Shown here one piece after another: positions 18,270 through 27,294 of a stretch of 64,000 nt of DNA. Location of the stretch: NCBI GenBank assembly GCA_039028795.1, contig JBCCHJ010000004.1:1-64000 (forward strand). The letters are read 5' to 3'. Made by a program: the position numbers and the translations under genes. Source of the DNA: Thermohalobaculum sp039028795. GTDB lineage: Bacteria > Pseudomonadota > Alphaproteobacteria > Rhodobacterales > Rhodobacteraceae. The notes beneath the pieces were generated by a model. That model was not told where the DNA came from. It ran no database searches and worked only from the letters and a program-made list of their open reading frames with translations. The first letter of the stretch is position 1; every line of letters begins with the position of its first letter.

Positions 18270-19577
18270 CTATTCCACGATGGCGACCTGTCCTGGCGAG
18301 CTCGCAACAGGTCCGGCTGGGAACAGGCAGTGGATGGTCGCGACAGCGAAGCTTTGGAACTGGATGTCATCGCCCAGCAATTGCGTGCAACTGGTGAAAG
18401 AAGTGGACACGGTTCCGCCGATCGATAGCCGGGAGGTCGGGGCGTAGATTGTCCCGTCCATGATTGACCCGAATCCGCCGCCCAGGCTGTGCGTCCTACC
18501 GGTTGCCGTGCGGCTGCCGAAGAACGACATGCCTGCATAGGTGCCGGTGGTGGGCGGCGACATGGTAACCGATGCCGTGGTTGCCATGTTCATTTGCGAA
18601 TCCGAGGCCAGGTAGAACATCACGTCTGCGGCGTTCAACGTCGAACCTGCATTGATATTCAGATCACCACCTTCGATGATATAGAGCCCAGGGCTAAGCG
18701 TAACGGCGCCATCGATGGTCATGCCATTGCAGTAGCGGATAGATGTCATGCCGCTGGGATGGCTTTCGACCGGCGTCACAGTCGTATTTGATACCGTTGG
18801 CGTATTACAGGCACCGACGGCCGAAGGTTCGGCCAGCGACGCGAACGGATCAGACATCGGGGCCGCGTTCTGTTTGGCCGCGCCGCAGATCTGGTTGACG
18901 AAGCCGTTCATGGCAATCTCGCCGGTTGCCTGCAGACAGTTCGTCGATACAGTAGAACCGGGATGGAACTCCTGCGAGGCTGCGCCTGTTTCGTTCGAGA
19001 CGATGTCGCACATAATCGTCGTCAAGAAGACGCTGCTGGCAACATCTATCCCTTCGCCGCCATTTGCCTCGTCGAGCGCAACGATGCAACCGGCACCGCC
19101 ACCTTGCGCCGTGGCAACGGATCGGGCGGTGATCGTCACGGGATCAGACGAATAGATGGCCGAGAACATGCGCGGCACTGTTTCGGTCACGATGATCTCA
19201 ACGGCAGAACCGTCCTCGATATAGATGCCATCCACGGGCGGTTGGTTCATCTCGATCGATGCATTGGTGATCTCGACGCTGGCCTGACCGACCAGATACT
19301 CTGCCAAGGCCAACAATTCGGCCTCGGTCGCGCCGTCATTTAGTTTCATCGCAGTTGCATGGGCCGCCACGTCAGCGGCGTTCTGAACCTCACGCTGGGT
19401 CAGGTACCAGTATCCGGCCTCGCCGCCCAAACCCATCCCGCCGATGAGCACCGGGCTGACGATGGTGACGATCGCGGCGACGCCGCCGGTCGTGTCGCGG
19501 CGGAATCGGTGGAAGCTGTCGCGGGCCCGTTGGCCGACAGCAGCTAGGGCAGAAAGGGGTCGAAAGCGCTTTGGCAT
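18270..19577 (-). CDS. TadG-like pilus assembly protein
   Basis: Start at ATG 19577 with AGGTGA 7 bases upstream gives 435 residues. The N-terminus has a basic region, then a hydrophobic helix (GGVAAIVTIVSPVLIGGMG, about residues 30-50) and the TadE/TadG motif of Tyr-Gln-Asn-Ala-Asp type (EAGYWYLTQREVQNAADVAAHATA in two parts). The remainder is a Thr/Ser-rich extracytoplasmic domain with scattered Cys pairs, consistent with a folded surface or pseudopilin-anchored domain. TadG proteins support Flp pilus assembly in the envelope. No other tad gene is in the window, so it is an orphan copy. Confidence 0.82.
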   Translation of the reverse strand: MPKRFRPLSALAAVGQRARDSFHRFRRDTTGGVAAIVTIVSPVLIGGMGLGGEAGYWYLTQREVQNAADVAAHATAMKLNDGATEAELLALAEYLVGQASVEITNASIEMNQPPVDGIYIEDGSAVEIIVTETVPRMFSAIYSSDPVTITARSVATAQGGGAGCIVALDEANGGEGIDVASSVFLTTIMCDIVSNETGAASQEFHPGSTVSTNCLQATGEIAMNGFVNQICGAAKQNAAPMSDPFASLAEPSAVGACNTPTVSNTTVTPVESHPSGMTSIRYCNGMTIDGAVTLSPGLYIIEGGDLNINAGSTLNAADVMFYLASDSQMNMATTASVTMSPPTTGTYAGMSFFGSRTATGRTHSLGGGFGSIMDGTIYAPTSRLSIGGTVSTSFTSCTQLLGDDIQFQSFAVATIHCLFPAGPVASSPGQVAIVE

Positions 19578-19935
19578 GGTGCACTCACCTGATGTTGATG
19601 TCGGGGTGCTTTCCGCAGGGGCGCTGCATGGGGCGCCGGCCGATTGCCGCGCTGCCATGGCGTCAGCGGCCCTGTCTGTTCTGGGCCGTCGTTAGAGATT
19701 TATCCAGAAAGATTGAGAAAGTGTAAAAGCTTGCCGCTGAAGTGAAGGGATTTGGAAAGATTTGCACGGAAATCTTAGCAACATTCTGTCGCTGATTTTT
19801 GTGAACTGCCGGTTGCCAAGCCGCTGGAAAGCCCATTAGAGTGCTATGCTGCGGCGCACCATGGGGCGTTTTGACAAGGTGACTGCCGAAAGGGCAGCGA
19901 GAAGACTGGGCAACCAGGTACGGGGATAACGGATA
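19578..19935. other. Divergent intergenic region with structured leader
   Basis: A 358-base space between the TadG-like gene and hbd, with no ORF I trust. Just before hbd sit two short hairpins: CTGCC-GAAAG-GGCAG (19883-19897) and CTGG-GCAA-CCAG (19906-19917), the latter with a GNRA tetraloop. They lie within the probable 5' leader of hbd. No match to a riboswitch class that I recognise. Confidence 0.4.
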
Positions 19936-20811
19936 ATGAAAATCCGATCAGTGGGCGTCATTGGCGCCGGTCAAATGGGCGTTGGAATTGCGCAGGTTTT
20001 TGCGCAAGCGGGCTATGAAGTCTACTTGAACGATGTGGATGAAGAACGCCTGGGACTTGCGCGGGATTTTATTGCGACCCAGCTGGACCGCCAGGTTGAA
20101 AAAGACAAGCTTGCTGAAACCGAACGCGATGCCACGATGCAGCGCCTCGCTCTGTCGAAAGACCTGGCGCCGCTGGGCAAATCCGACCTGATTGTCGAAT
20201 CCGCTCTGGAAAAAGAGGCGGTTAAGGTTCAGATCCTGACCGATCTCATGCCGCATTTGTCAGATCATACGATTCTGACAACCAACACATCGTCGATTTC
20301 GATCACGCGTCTGGCCTCGACCACCGATCGCCCTGAACGGTTCATGGGTCTGCATTTCATGAATCCGGTCCCGGTCATGCAGTTGGTCGAACTGATCCGT
20401 GGCATCGCCACCGATGAAGCGACATTCCAGGTCATGAACAAAGTCGTGGATTCCTTGGGCAAAACCGTTGCCGTGTCCGAAGACTTCCCTGCCTTCATCG
20501 TCAATCGCATTCTGCTGCCGATGATAAACGAGGCCGTCTATACTTTGTACGAGGGCGTCGGTTCCGTCGAAAGTATTGATACGGCAATGAAACTGGGCAC
20601 GCGGCATCCGATGGGACCTTTGGAACTGGCGGACTTTATCGGATTGGACATTTGTCTGGCGATTATGAACGTCCTGCACGATGGTCTGGCGGACACAAAA
20701 TACCGGCCCTGTCCTTTGTTGACCAAATATGTCGAAGCCGGATGGTTGGGCCGGAAATCCGGCCGTGGGTTCTATGATTATCGCGGGGAAACGCCGGTTC
20801 CGACGCGTTGA
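19936..20811 (+). CDS. hbd: 3-hydroxybutyryl-CoA dehydrogenase
   Basis: The 291-residue enzyme oxidises 3-hydroxyacyl-CoA with NAD in fatty-acid or polyhydroxybutyrate metabolism. The Rossmann start GVIGAGQMGVGIAQVFAQAG (residues about 7-26) is followed by an acidic NAD-ribose end (LNDVDEERL), the HCDH motif HFMNPVPVMQLVE with the catalytic His, and the C-terminal dimerisation region (GTRHPMGPLELADFIGLD). It stands alone, preceded by a structured leader and by GGGGATAACGGATA before the ATG. In many roseobacters this gene follows etfBA; here it does not. Confidence 0.94.
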   Translation: MKIRSVGVIGAGQMGVGIAQVFAQAGYEVYLNDVDEERLGLARDFIATQLDRQVEKDKLAETERDATMQRLALSKDLAPLGKSDLIVESALEKEAVKVQILTDLMPHLSDHTILTTNTSSISITRLASTTDRPERFMGLHFMNPVPVMQLVELIRGIATDEATFQVMNKVVDSLGKTVAVSEDFPAFIVNRILLPMINEAVYTLYEGVGSVESIDTAMKLGTRHPMGPLELADFIGLDICLAIMNVLHDGLADTKYRPCPLLTKYVEAGWLGRKSGRGFYDYRGETPVPTR

Positions 20812-20971
20812 TCTGACTTTTGTTGTGCCAAGCCTGTTTTGCCTGGTTCGGGTTTATTGTTCTGGTTTTCGCAAAAATCCTTGAACAAAGGTGATCTTGG
20901 CTACTAAGGCATCTGGCCTATTTTCTTGGCATGACACACGGGCCCAAGCGCCCCCCATGCAGGAGATACCG

Positions 20972-21550
20972 ATGCGCCTTTCTCACGTTGTTTTGTTCGC
21001 CGCACTTTCGGCTGCAGCTCCGTTCGCCGCCATTGCCCAGCCATACACCTTGGACAAAAGCCATGCCCACGTGACCTTCGAAGTTGGGCACCTTGGTTTT
21101 TCAACCGTCCATGGCCAGTTCAGGAAGTTCGATGCCAGCATCGATTTTGATCCGGGCAATGTTGAAGCAACGAAGGTGACCTTCACCATCGATGCGGCAT
21201 CGGTCGATACCTTATGGGAGGCTCGCGACAATCACATCCGCGGCGCAGATTTCCTGGATGTCGAAAATCACCCCGAAATCACGTTCGTCAGCACCAAGGT
21301 CACGCCGACGGGTACGGAAACCGCTGACATCGTAGGTGACCTGACAATCCGTGGCGTAACAAAGCCGATCACTCTTACGGCGAAGTTGAACAAGTTGGGA
21401 CCGTCGCCCTTCAAACCAGAGCAAACCATCGCGGGTTTCACGGTAAATGGCGAAATTGATCGCACGGAGTTTGGTGTCAGCTATGCGGCCCCTGCCGTCA
21501 GCGCTGTGATGCCGATCCAGATTGATCTGGAAATGAGCCCGAAACAATGA
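20972..21550 (+). CDS. Periplasmic YceI-family protein, first copy
   Basis: Start at ATG 20972 (AGGAGA 5 bases before) gives 192 residues. A signal peptide (MRLSHVVLFAALSAAA, cut after AIAQ near residue 23) leads to the YceI lipocalin-like barrel: YTLDKSHAHVTFEVGHLGFS, KFDASIDFDPGN, HPEITFVSTKV and GVTKPITLTAKLN. Members bind polyisoprenoids or quinones in the periplasm. Its stop overlaps the next YceI start (ATGA), and a cytochrome b561 follows, a typical genomic pairing. Confidence 0.92.
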   Translation: MRLSHVVLFAALSAAAPFAAIAQPYTLDKSHAHVTFEVGHLGFSTVHGQFRKFDASIDFDPGNVEATKVTFTIDAASVDTLWEARDNHIRGADFLDVENHPEITFVSTKVTPTGTETADIVGDLTIRGVTKPITLTAKLNKLGPSPFKPEQTIAGFTVNGEIDRTEFGVSYAAPAVSAVMPIQIDLEMSPKQ

Positions 21551-22107
21551 CCCGGGCAATTTTTGCCATCCTGGGGCTGATTTTGTTGCAGCCGATGGTG
21601 GCCTGGGCGATTTCGTCCTGGGCCATCAACCCGGCCGAGTCTCAGATCACTTTCCGCTACACGCTCAACGGAGAAGAACGCGAGGGCACCTTCCACAAGT
21701 TTCAGGCAACTGGACAGTTTTCAGCCACACGTCCTGAAGCTGCGTCCTTGGACCTCTCGGTTGCAACGGAAAGCATCGATCTGAAGAATACGTTGGCCAG
21801 CGCCTATGCGACCTCGGCCGAATGGTTCGATTCGAAAAACCACCCGAATGTCGTGTTCTCTTTGACGAAACTGACCCATCTGGAAGACACCGCATATTTG
21901 GCCGAGGGGGTGCTATCCATGCGGGGTGCGAAAAAACCGATCACCGCAAAGCTCAACTTAGATGTAGCGGAGAACACTGCGTTTGCCCGGGGTAGTCTGA
22001 CAATCGCGCGACGTGATTTCTGGTTGGGCTACGGACCCAGCGCCGCCGTGGTCACTGTCAGTGAAGACGTTGTGATCGACTTCAACCTCAGGGCACGCAT
22101 CCGTTAG
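21547..22107 (+). CDS. Periplasmic YceI-family protein, second copy
   Basis: A 186-residue paralogue with its own signal peptide (MTRAIFAILGLILLQPMVAWA), overlapping the first copy by 4 bases. The barrel pattern is kept (WAINPAESQITFRYTLNGEE, KNHPNVVFSLTKL, RGAKKPITAKLN), but the sequence differs strongly from the first copy and the opening motif is YTLNGEEREG rather than GFSTVHG. The pair probably acts together on a lipid or quinone ligand near the cytochrome (inference). Confidence 0.9.
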   Translation: MTRAIFAILGLILLQPMVAWAISSWAINPAESQITFRYTLNGEEREGTFHKFQATGQFSATRPEAASLDLSVATESIDLKNTLASAYATSAEWFDSKNHPNVVFSLTKLTHLEDTAYLAEGVLSMRGAKKPITAKLNLDVAENTAFARGSLTIARRDFWLGYGPSAAVVTVSEDVVIDFNLRARIR

Positions 22108-22116
22108 GAGAGCGAC

Positions 22117-22704
22117 ATGGCACTGCGCAACACAATCCACGGCTGGGGCTGGCTGGCGCGCGCGTTCCATTGGATCATCGGGCTGATGATTATCGGGCTG
22201 CTGGTTGTTGGCTTCTACATGGTCGAAGGGCTGGGTGACGATTCCGACAGCTTGCTGCTACGGCTTCAACTGACGCAAACCCATAAGAGCTTTGGCTTTG
22301 TCGTCTTCTTCCTGGCTTTGCTCCGACTGGTATGGCGGTTCCTGAATCCATCTCCGAAGTTGCCGAAAGGCATGGGCCGGATTGAAATTGCGTTGGCCCA
22401 TGGCGGGCATGCGGCGCTTTATCTGGCGATGATCGGGATGCCGATCACCGGCTGGTTGATGGCCACGTCTTCCCCGTTGAACGATGTGGATGCCTATATC
22501 CGCGTCCCTAACATGGTGTTCGGATTGTTCGACATGCCCGACCCATTCCCCAAGGGATCAAAAGAGGTATCGGAGCTTTGGGGATCGATCCACGGAGCGA
22601 TGGGATGGGCCTTGGCAATTGTTCTGCTGGGCCATGTGGCGGCTGCGCTCAAGCACCACTTCGTCAATCGCGATACAGTGCTACGCCGGATGATCCGGGG
22701 TTAA
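22117..22704 (+). CDS. Cytochrome b561-family protein
   Basis: The 195-residue protein has four hydrophobic helices and the axial-ligand histidines expected for a di-heme b-type cytochrome: His18 in the first helix (RAFHWIIGL), a His in THKSFGF, another in AHGGHAALY, and one in LGHVAAALKHH. It passes electrons between quinol and a periplasmic partner at the inner membrane. It follows the two YceI genes after 9 bases with the SD GGAGAGCGAC, so the three genes form one operon. Confidence 0.9.
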   Translation: MALRNTIHGWGWLARAFHWIIGLMIIGLLVVGFYMVEGLGDDSDSLLLRLQLTQTHKSFGFVVFFLALLRLVWRFLNPSPKLPKGMGRIEIALAHGGHAALYLAMIGMPITGWLMATSSPLNDVDAYIRVPNMVFGLFDMPDPFPKGSKEVSELWGSIHGAMGWALAIVLLGHVAAALKHHFVNRDTVLRRMIRG

Positions 22705-22761
22705 GTAGAGCCGTTTAGCAGCCGCGATTGTTGCGCGGGCGATTAGGGCAAGCCAATTATC

Positions 22762-24300
22762 TCAACGGATGACCTTGACCCGTTCCCCCGGCGTAAGCCG
22801 ATCACCCCGCTCCAGGGCATTCAGCACGCGAAACCGATCAATCGCGAACTCACCTGGAACTTTCATTCGCCGCGCCAGGCTTTCTACAGTGTCGCCGGCG
22901 CGGACAGTCACCACCTCCAGAAGCTGTGGCTTCAGGCGCGCAGCTTCCCCTACCGAAAGGCGCCGAAAGGTGTTCGCGGCCTGACGCATCGCCGGGATCA
23001 GGTTCTGCCCTTGCGGCGACAGGCCTGTAAGCCGGTAGAGCTTTCCATCCAACCGGATCGCCACCAAGAGTGCGTTGAAGGCTTGGTTGCCGATCTGAAC
23101 AGGCACCTCGGCGCTTGCGGCTTCCAGTCCGTTGATTGGGCGCGAGACGACGTTGCGAACCCGTCCGACCCGATATTTCTGGCCGATCGTGGGCACCCAT
23201 TCGCGTCGAATGTAGGTCGTCAGGTCACCTTGTGGGTTTTTTCCGCCGTCCAGAACGAAACGCGCATTGTTCGGACCTTGCGCAACAACAGCAGCCGATG
23301 AGTTCAAGATCCGGAATCCGCGGGGCGAATCGTAGCTGAATCGCAAAACTGGATGGCTAAAATTGCTGCCCCGCACGAACCCTTGCTCTGGCGAGTCGCC
23401 ATAGGTGATCCCATCGATGACCCGTAGAAACGAAGATCTGTTCCGCGGTGCACCTGCGGGAATCGTCTCGCCGGAATTCTGTGCCACCGCAATCGCCTGA
23501 CGCGTGCGCGGACCATTGGCGGGGTGGCTGGCCAAAAAGTTCGTCGCATTTGGATTATAGCTGCGCCCCGTCATCTTGGCGTCCAAAGCTTGCGAGGCTC
23601 CCATACTCTCCAGAAAATCCGCCTGCGCATAAGGGTCATAGCCCGCCCGCGCCAGATAGCGGATCCCCAGATTATCCGCAGCAAGCTCGTCAGCGCGGGA
23701 ATAATTCGCCAGATAGCCCCCTGCAACGGCTTGGCCGATCTGGGCTCCACTGCGCAGGGCATCATCGCCTGCGCCCAAGACCTTGCCAAGGATCAACGCG
23801 CCAAGCAAAGCGCCCTGTGCGATGGTGGATCGTTCCTGGCGCAGACTGGAATGTCCGGCGGTGACGTGTCCGATCTCATGCCCGATCACGCCGGCCAGTT
23901 CGGCCTCGGAATTGGCCAAGGATACAAGACCACGGGTGACGTAGACATAGCCGCCCGGGATGGCAAAGGCGTTGACCGTGGGATTGTCCAGAACCGTGAA
24001 GGTCCACTTTTCGTTCGGTTGCTCCGAAACCGCGGCCAGATCGCGGCCCAGGCCATTAACATAAGCAGTTAGTTCTGGGTCGTCATAAACCCCGCCATAC
24101 CGCTGTAGAAGCTTCGGGTGGTTCTCATCCCCCACCCGTTGCTGTTGCGGAGAACGTCGAGCCGAGGTTTCTGGCAGCGCCGCAGTCGGTCTTGTCTGCG
24201 ATGGCTGAGGTGCGCGCTGGACTGGTTGTGGTGCGCAAGCGGTAATGGTTACAAACCCGGCCACGAACAACAGGGTTCTAAAGCTGGCTGTTGATTTCAT
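22762..24300 (-). CDS. M48 metalloprotease lipoprotein with LysM domain
   Basis: The 512-residue protein starts with a lipoprotein signal (Cys22 after FVTITA). The zinc site HEIGH is at residues 141-145, preceded by AFAIPGGYVYVTRGL, the M48 substrate-strand signature, with a downstream Glu in the YSRADELAAD motif. A C-terminal LysM (VVTVRAGDTVESLARRMKV) should bind peptidoglycan. The BepA/YcaL family acts on outer-membrane assembly intermediates. The protein is longer than BepA because of a beta-rich middle section (about 290-420). It stands alone on the minus strand. Confidence 0.92.
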   Translation of the reverse strand: MKSTASFRTLLFVAGFVTITACAPQPVQRAPQPSQTRPTAALPETSARRSPQQQRVGDENHPKLLQRYGGVYDDPELTAYVNGLGRDLAAVSEQPNEKWTFTVLDNPTVNAFAIPGGYVYVTRGLVSLANSEAELAGVIGHEIGHVTAGHSSLRQERSTIAQGALLGALILGKVLGAGDDALRSGAQIGQAVAGGYLANYSRADELAADNLGIRYLARAGYDPYAQADFLESMGASQALDAKMTGRSYNPNATNFLASHPANGPRTRQAIAVAQNSGETIPAGAPRNRSSFLRVIDGITYGDSPEQGFVRGSNFSHPVLRFSYDSPRGFRILNSSAAVVAQGPNNARFVLDGGKNPQGDLTTYIRREWVPTIGQKYRVGRVRNVVSRPINGLEAASAEVPVQIGNQAFNALLVAIRLDGKLYRLTGLSPQGQNLIPAMRQAANTFRRLSVGEAARLKPQLLEVVTVRAGDTVESLARRMKVPGEFAIDRFRVLNALERGDRLTPGERVKVIR

Positions 24301-24407
24301 ATGTGACCTCCCGCATCCCCGCTGGTGCTTAATTCCTCACCATACGTATATTCCAACGCGGCAACACCAGGGCGTCCGTCGCCACATTGCCACCGTTGTC
24401 TGAGACC

Positions 24408-24965
24408 TCAGCGAAAGAGACGCGCTGGTATGGAACGGATCATATCCGAGGATTGTCGGGCTCGGGCCATGATCCAAGCACCTTCCAAAAGAACCAGCAA
24501 ATGCTCTGCCAGATCGGTGGCGCGATCTGGGTCCATCCCCATTTCAACGACGTAGTCGCGCGTCGTTCCAATCCATGTATCGAAGATCTGCTTCGCCTTT
24601 TCGCGAAACTCGGTGTTTTCTGGCGCGTCGAAAAGAACTGAAGTCACGGGGCAGCCATCGGCTCGGTCGAAGATGTCGAACAGCTTAGCGATCTTATGGC
24701 AGATCGTTGTGATCCCATCCTCGACTGATCCGGCCGTTTGGAAAGAGTCATCTATGATGCGAACCATTTCTTTTCCGGCGGCATCCGCAGCCGCCATGGC
24801 CAGATCAGATTTTCCACCAGGAAAGTGATGGTAGAGCGATCCCTTCGGAACTTTCGCCGCCGCCAAAATATCGTTGAGTCCAACACCATGATAGCCATGC
24901 CGTCTCAGCAAGGCTGCCGAGACCGCCACCAGGCGTTCTTTTGCTGAAAGTTCTTCCGTCGTCAT
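24408..24965 (-). CDS. TetR/AcrR-family transcriptional repressor
   Basis: The 185-residue protein has an N-terminal HTH (about residues 8-55) with GYHGVGLNDILAAAKVPKGSLYHHFPGGK split over helices 2-4, and a helical C-terminal ligand domain with a Cys in ADGCPVTSVLF. It is divergent from an alpha/beta hydrolase gene, with two matched palindromes in the 89-base space; it very probably represses that gene and itself. The inducer is unknown. Confidence 0.92.
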   Translation of the reverse strand: MTTEELSAKERLVAVSAALLRRHGYHGVGLNDILAAAKVPKGSLYHHFPGGKSDLAMAAADAAGKEMVRIIDDSFQTAGSVEDGITTICHKIAKLFDIFDRADGCPVTSVLFDAPENTEFREKAKQIFDTWIGTTRDYVVEMGMDPDRATDLAEHLLVLLEGAWIMARARQSSDMIRSIPARLFR

Positions 24966-24983
24966 GACTGCCTCATAACGCCA

Positions 24984-25026
24984 CTAGACCGTTTGGTCTA
25001 GATGTGATATTAGACCGACCGGTCTA
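24984..25026. promoter_or_regulatory. Two TetR-type operators in the divergent space
   Basis: CTAGACC-GTTT-GGTCTAG (24984-25001) and TAGACCG-AC-CGGTCTA (25011-25026) share the core TAGACCNNNNGGTCTA. Their centres are 26 bases apart. They sit between the TetR start (24965) and the hydrolase SD (AGGAGGCAGAC before 25055), which is ideal for dual repression. Confidence 0.85.
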
Positions 25027-25054
25027 CTGGAATCATATAGATTAGGAGGCAGAC

Positions 25055-25918
25055 ATGCCCAAGGACGTCCAAGACCTGTCAAAGGCGATCATCGAGGAAG
25101 TTTCGCTTCAATCTGGCTCACATCGCTTGGTGGGACGGTTGTTCAAACCCACCGGAACGCCATCTGTAGCAGTGCTGCTGAATGGCGCGACGGGTGTTCC
25201 ACAAAGCTATTATCAGCCCTTTGCCGAGTGGCTGGCGGTTGAAAAGGGGTATGCATGCCTGACTTATGACTATCGTGATTTTGCAGCCTCGCAGACGGTG
25301 CCAATGCGCGACTCCGATGCGGACATGGTCACATGGGGCGTCGACGACCAAATGGCGGCACGGTCTTTCCTGAAAGAACAATATCCGGACCAGCCACTCT
25401 GGATCGTCGGACATTCCCTGGGCGCAATGCTGCTCAACTTTCAGAAGCACACTGGCAATATCGACCGAATAATCACGGTCGCCAGCGGGATGGCATATTG
25501 GCCCGTCCATCCGATGCCGTACCGCCTGCTGGCGCTGACGTTTTGGTACGGTCATGCTCCGTTGCTGACGCGGTTGTTCGGGTACCTGCCGGGCAAACGG
25601 ATGGGTCTGGGTGCAGATCTGCCTCCTGGGGTTTACTGGCAATGGCGTCGGTGGTGCACATCGCCTGATTTCTATTCTGCCGATATCGGTGATGCGTTGA
25701 GCGAGACGGATCCGGTCGAAGCACCGACAAAGGTTGTCGCCATCGCCGACGATCAAATGATGCCGCCGGCCGCAGTTTGGCGTCTGATGGCCGCATACCC
25801 GGACGCGCCGAAGAAACAGCTGACGATCTGGCCCAAGAAGTACGGGATCGACAAAATCGGCCACATCGGGATCTTTGACCGCAAAAGTGCCGCCGCTTGG
25901 CCGGACATCATGGCTTGA
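25055..25918 (+). CDS. Alpha/beta hydrolase
   Basis: A 287-residue serine hydrolase. The nucleophile elbow GHSLGA places Ser121; an oxyanion element is LLNGATGVPQSYYQ; a late Asp occurs in KVVAIADDQMMPP and a His in KIGHIGIFD, completing a plausible triad. It is transcribed from the operator-bearing region opposite the TetR gene, so it is probably induced by a hydrophobic ester, lactone or xenobiotic (inference). The hydrophobic lid (about 145-195) is rich in aromatic residues. An inverted repeat follows the gene. Confidence 0.9.
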   Translation: MPKDVQDLSKAIIEEVSLQSGSHRLVGRLFKPTGTPSVAVLLNGATGVPQSYYQPFAEWLAVEKGYACLTYDYRDFAASQTVPMRDSDADMVTWGVDDQMAARSFLKEQYPDQPLWIVGHSLGAMLLNFQKHTGNIDRIITVASGMAYWPVHPMPYRLLALTFWYGHAPLLTRLFGYLPGKRMGLGADLPPGVYWQWRRWCTSPDFYSADIGDALSETDPVEAPTKVVAIADDQMMPPAAVWRLMAAYPDAPKKQLTIWPKKYGIDKIGHIGIFDRKSAAAWPDIMA

Positions 25919-25930
25919 ACCTTCACGGAA

Positions 25931-25954
25931 ACTGCGGGTTCTCCCACCCGCAGT
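25931..25954 (+). terminator. Hairpin after the hydrolase gene
   Basis: ACTGCGGGT and ACCCGCAGT form a perfect 9-bp stem around a 6-base loop, 13 bases past the hydrolase stop. The following CCCTTCGACC has few T residues, so termination may be weak. It separates the hydrolase from the oxygenase-like gene. Confidence 0.5.
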
Positions 25955-25975
25955 CCCTTCGACCGAACTGACCTC

Positions 25976-26908
25976 GTGCCCAAACTATCTCGTTGGCGAA
26001 GAAAGGTGTCGCGGCTGGACAAGAATGGCTCTTGGGCCCGGGACATGCTTTTGACCATCCGAGATTGGATGGAGCCCGTTGTGCTGGATGCCCGTGATCT
26101 GTTCGACCTGGATCGGTATCCGATCGACCGGGACGGCCCTGCCCGGGATGCCTTGCTGGCAGAAGTGCGTGCCGCGCTGGCCAGCAATGGCTGCGCCGTT
26201 CTGGATGGGTTTCTAACATCCGTCGGGATCGCGACGGCGCGGGCCGAGGCGGAGTCGGTTGCCCATTTGGGTCATCGGTCGTTTAACCGCACGAACGTTT
26301 ACTTCACGGCTGATGATCCCAGCCTGCCCGAAGACGATCCGCGGCGACGGTTCTATGACCGCTCGAACAGCTTTGTGCCAGCGGACAACTTCGCTCCTAC
26401 GGGGGCGCTACGCACAGTGCAGGACTTCCCAGCTTTTGACCCCTTTATTCGGGACTGCCTGCAGGAAGAGAATTTCCACCGATATGCGGATCCCTTGGCA
26501 GATGTGATCGTCAACGCCGCTGAAGAAGGGAATGGCTTTCCCTGGCACTTCGACACAAACAATTTTACGGTGACGATTGCTATCCAGAATGCCGATCGCG
26601 GCGGGGCGTTTGAATACGCGGCAAACATTCGCGCGGATGGCGAGGATTTTGATGCCGTCCGCGATGTGCTGGATCGCGTCACGACGTTGGAGCTAAATCC
26701 CGGAGATCTGCAATTGTTCCGAGGGCGGTATTCGTTGCACCGGGTCGCCCCGCTCGAAGGATCAACGCCGCGCTATGTGGCGATCTATTCCTATGTGGAA
26801 GAGCCCGGCATGGTTGCCACACCAGAGAGATGCAAACAGCTTTATGGCCGGGTGCTGCCGATCCATTATGAGCGCGCCGGCCTTAGGGCCGATGCCTACC
26901 TGGACTGA
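25976..26908 (+). CDS. 2-oxoglutarate/Fe(II) oxygenase-like protein
   Basis: Taken from GTG 25976 this is 310 residues; ATGs at 26045 or 26069 are equally possible because no start has a good ribosome site. The double-stranded beta-helix iron triad is visible as His191, Asp193 (WHFDTNNF) and His255 (RYSLHRV), with Arg266 (PRYVAIY) placed to bind 2-oxoglutarate. The pattern FEYAANIRADGE and GDLQLFRGRYSLHRV resembles the ArpA/HalD-like branch. Because the carboxylate ligand is Asp rather than Gly, hydroxylation rather than halogenation is expected. Substrate unknown; no amino-acid-halogenation neighbours. Confidence 0.82.
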   Translation: MPKLSRWRRKVSRLDKNGSWARDMLLTIRDWMEPVVLDARDLFDLDRYPIDRDGPARDALLAEVRAALASNGCAVLDGFLTSVGIATARAEAESVAHLGHRSFNRTNVYFTADDPSLPEDDPRRRFYDRSNSFVPADNFAPTGALRTVQDFPAFDPFIRDCLQEENFHRYADPLADVIVNAAEEGNGFPWHFDTNNFTVTIAIQNADRGGAFEYAANIRADGEDFDAVRDVLDRVTTLELNPGDLQLFRGRYSLHRVAPLEGSTPRYVAIYSYVEEPGMVATPERCKQLYGRVLPIHYERAGLRADAYLD

Positions 26909-27294
26909 ATGCCGACCAGCCTTGGGTTGGGGGCATATAAGTTCGTTTTGGATAACGCTTTGACCGGGGCAAACAGCCGAACGTGATGGCGCAACGGGTC
27001 GTTCGTCTTTGTCCGGGGAACAAACGCTCTTTCGGGGAGGTGGCCATTCGATCGCCTTATCAGGCCAGTCCGGTGCCGCTTCAAGACGGCGAAATAGCAT
27101 AAAGAAAAATGCGGACTTACACTGCCGCTGCCCTTGCCGAGGGCTTGTGTCTTCCGGGCTTTCACGATTGTTGCCGGCAGCAACGGCCCGGTGTCCATGG
27201 AACGCTGACGGTTTAAGCGGATTTCCCTAAAATTTCGTGAAATTCGTTCTTTCCAGAACTAGCATCGAACCAAGACGTCATAAGAGGGGCGAAG
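26909..27294. other. Non-coding gap before the glutamine-synthetase-like gene
   Basis: A 386-base stretch with only shadow-like reading frames. It contains GTTGC-CGGCA-GCAAC (about 27171-27185) and an AT-rich tract ending in the promoter-proximal region of the next gene. I see no RNA gene. Confidence 0.35.

Noticed and set aside
26896..27198. 100-codon minus-strand frame in the gap before the GS-like gene
   Set aside because: Composition is unlike neighbours, no start site and no family resemblance.
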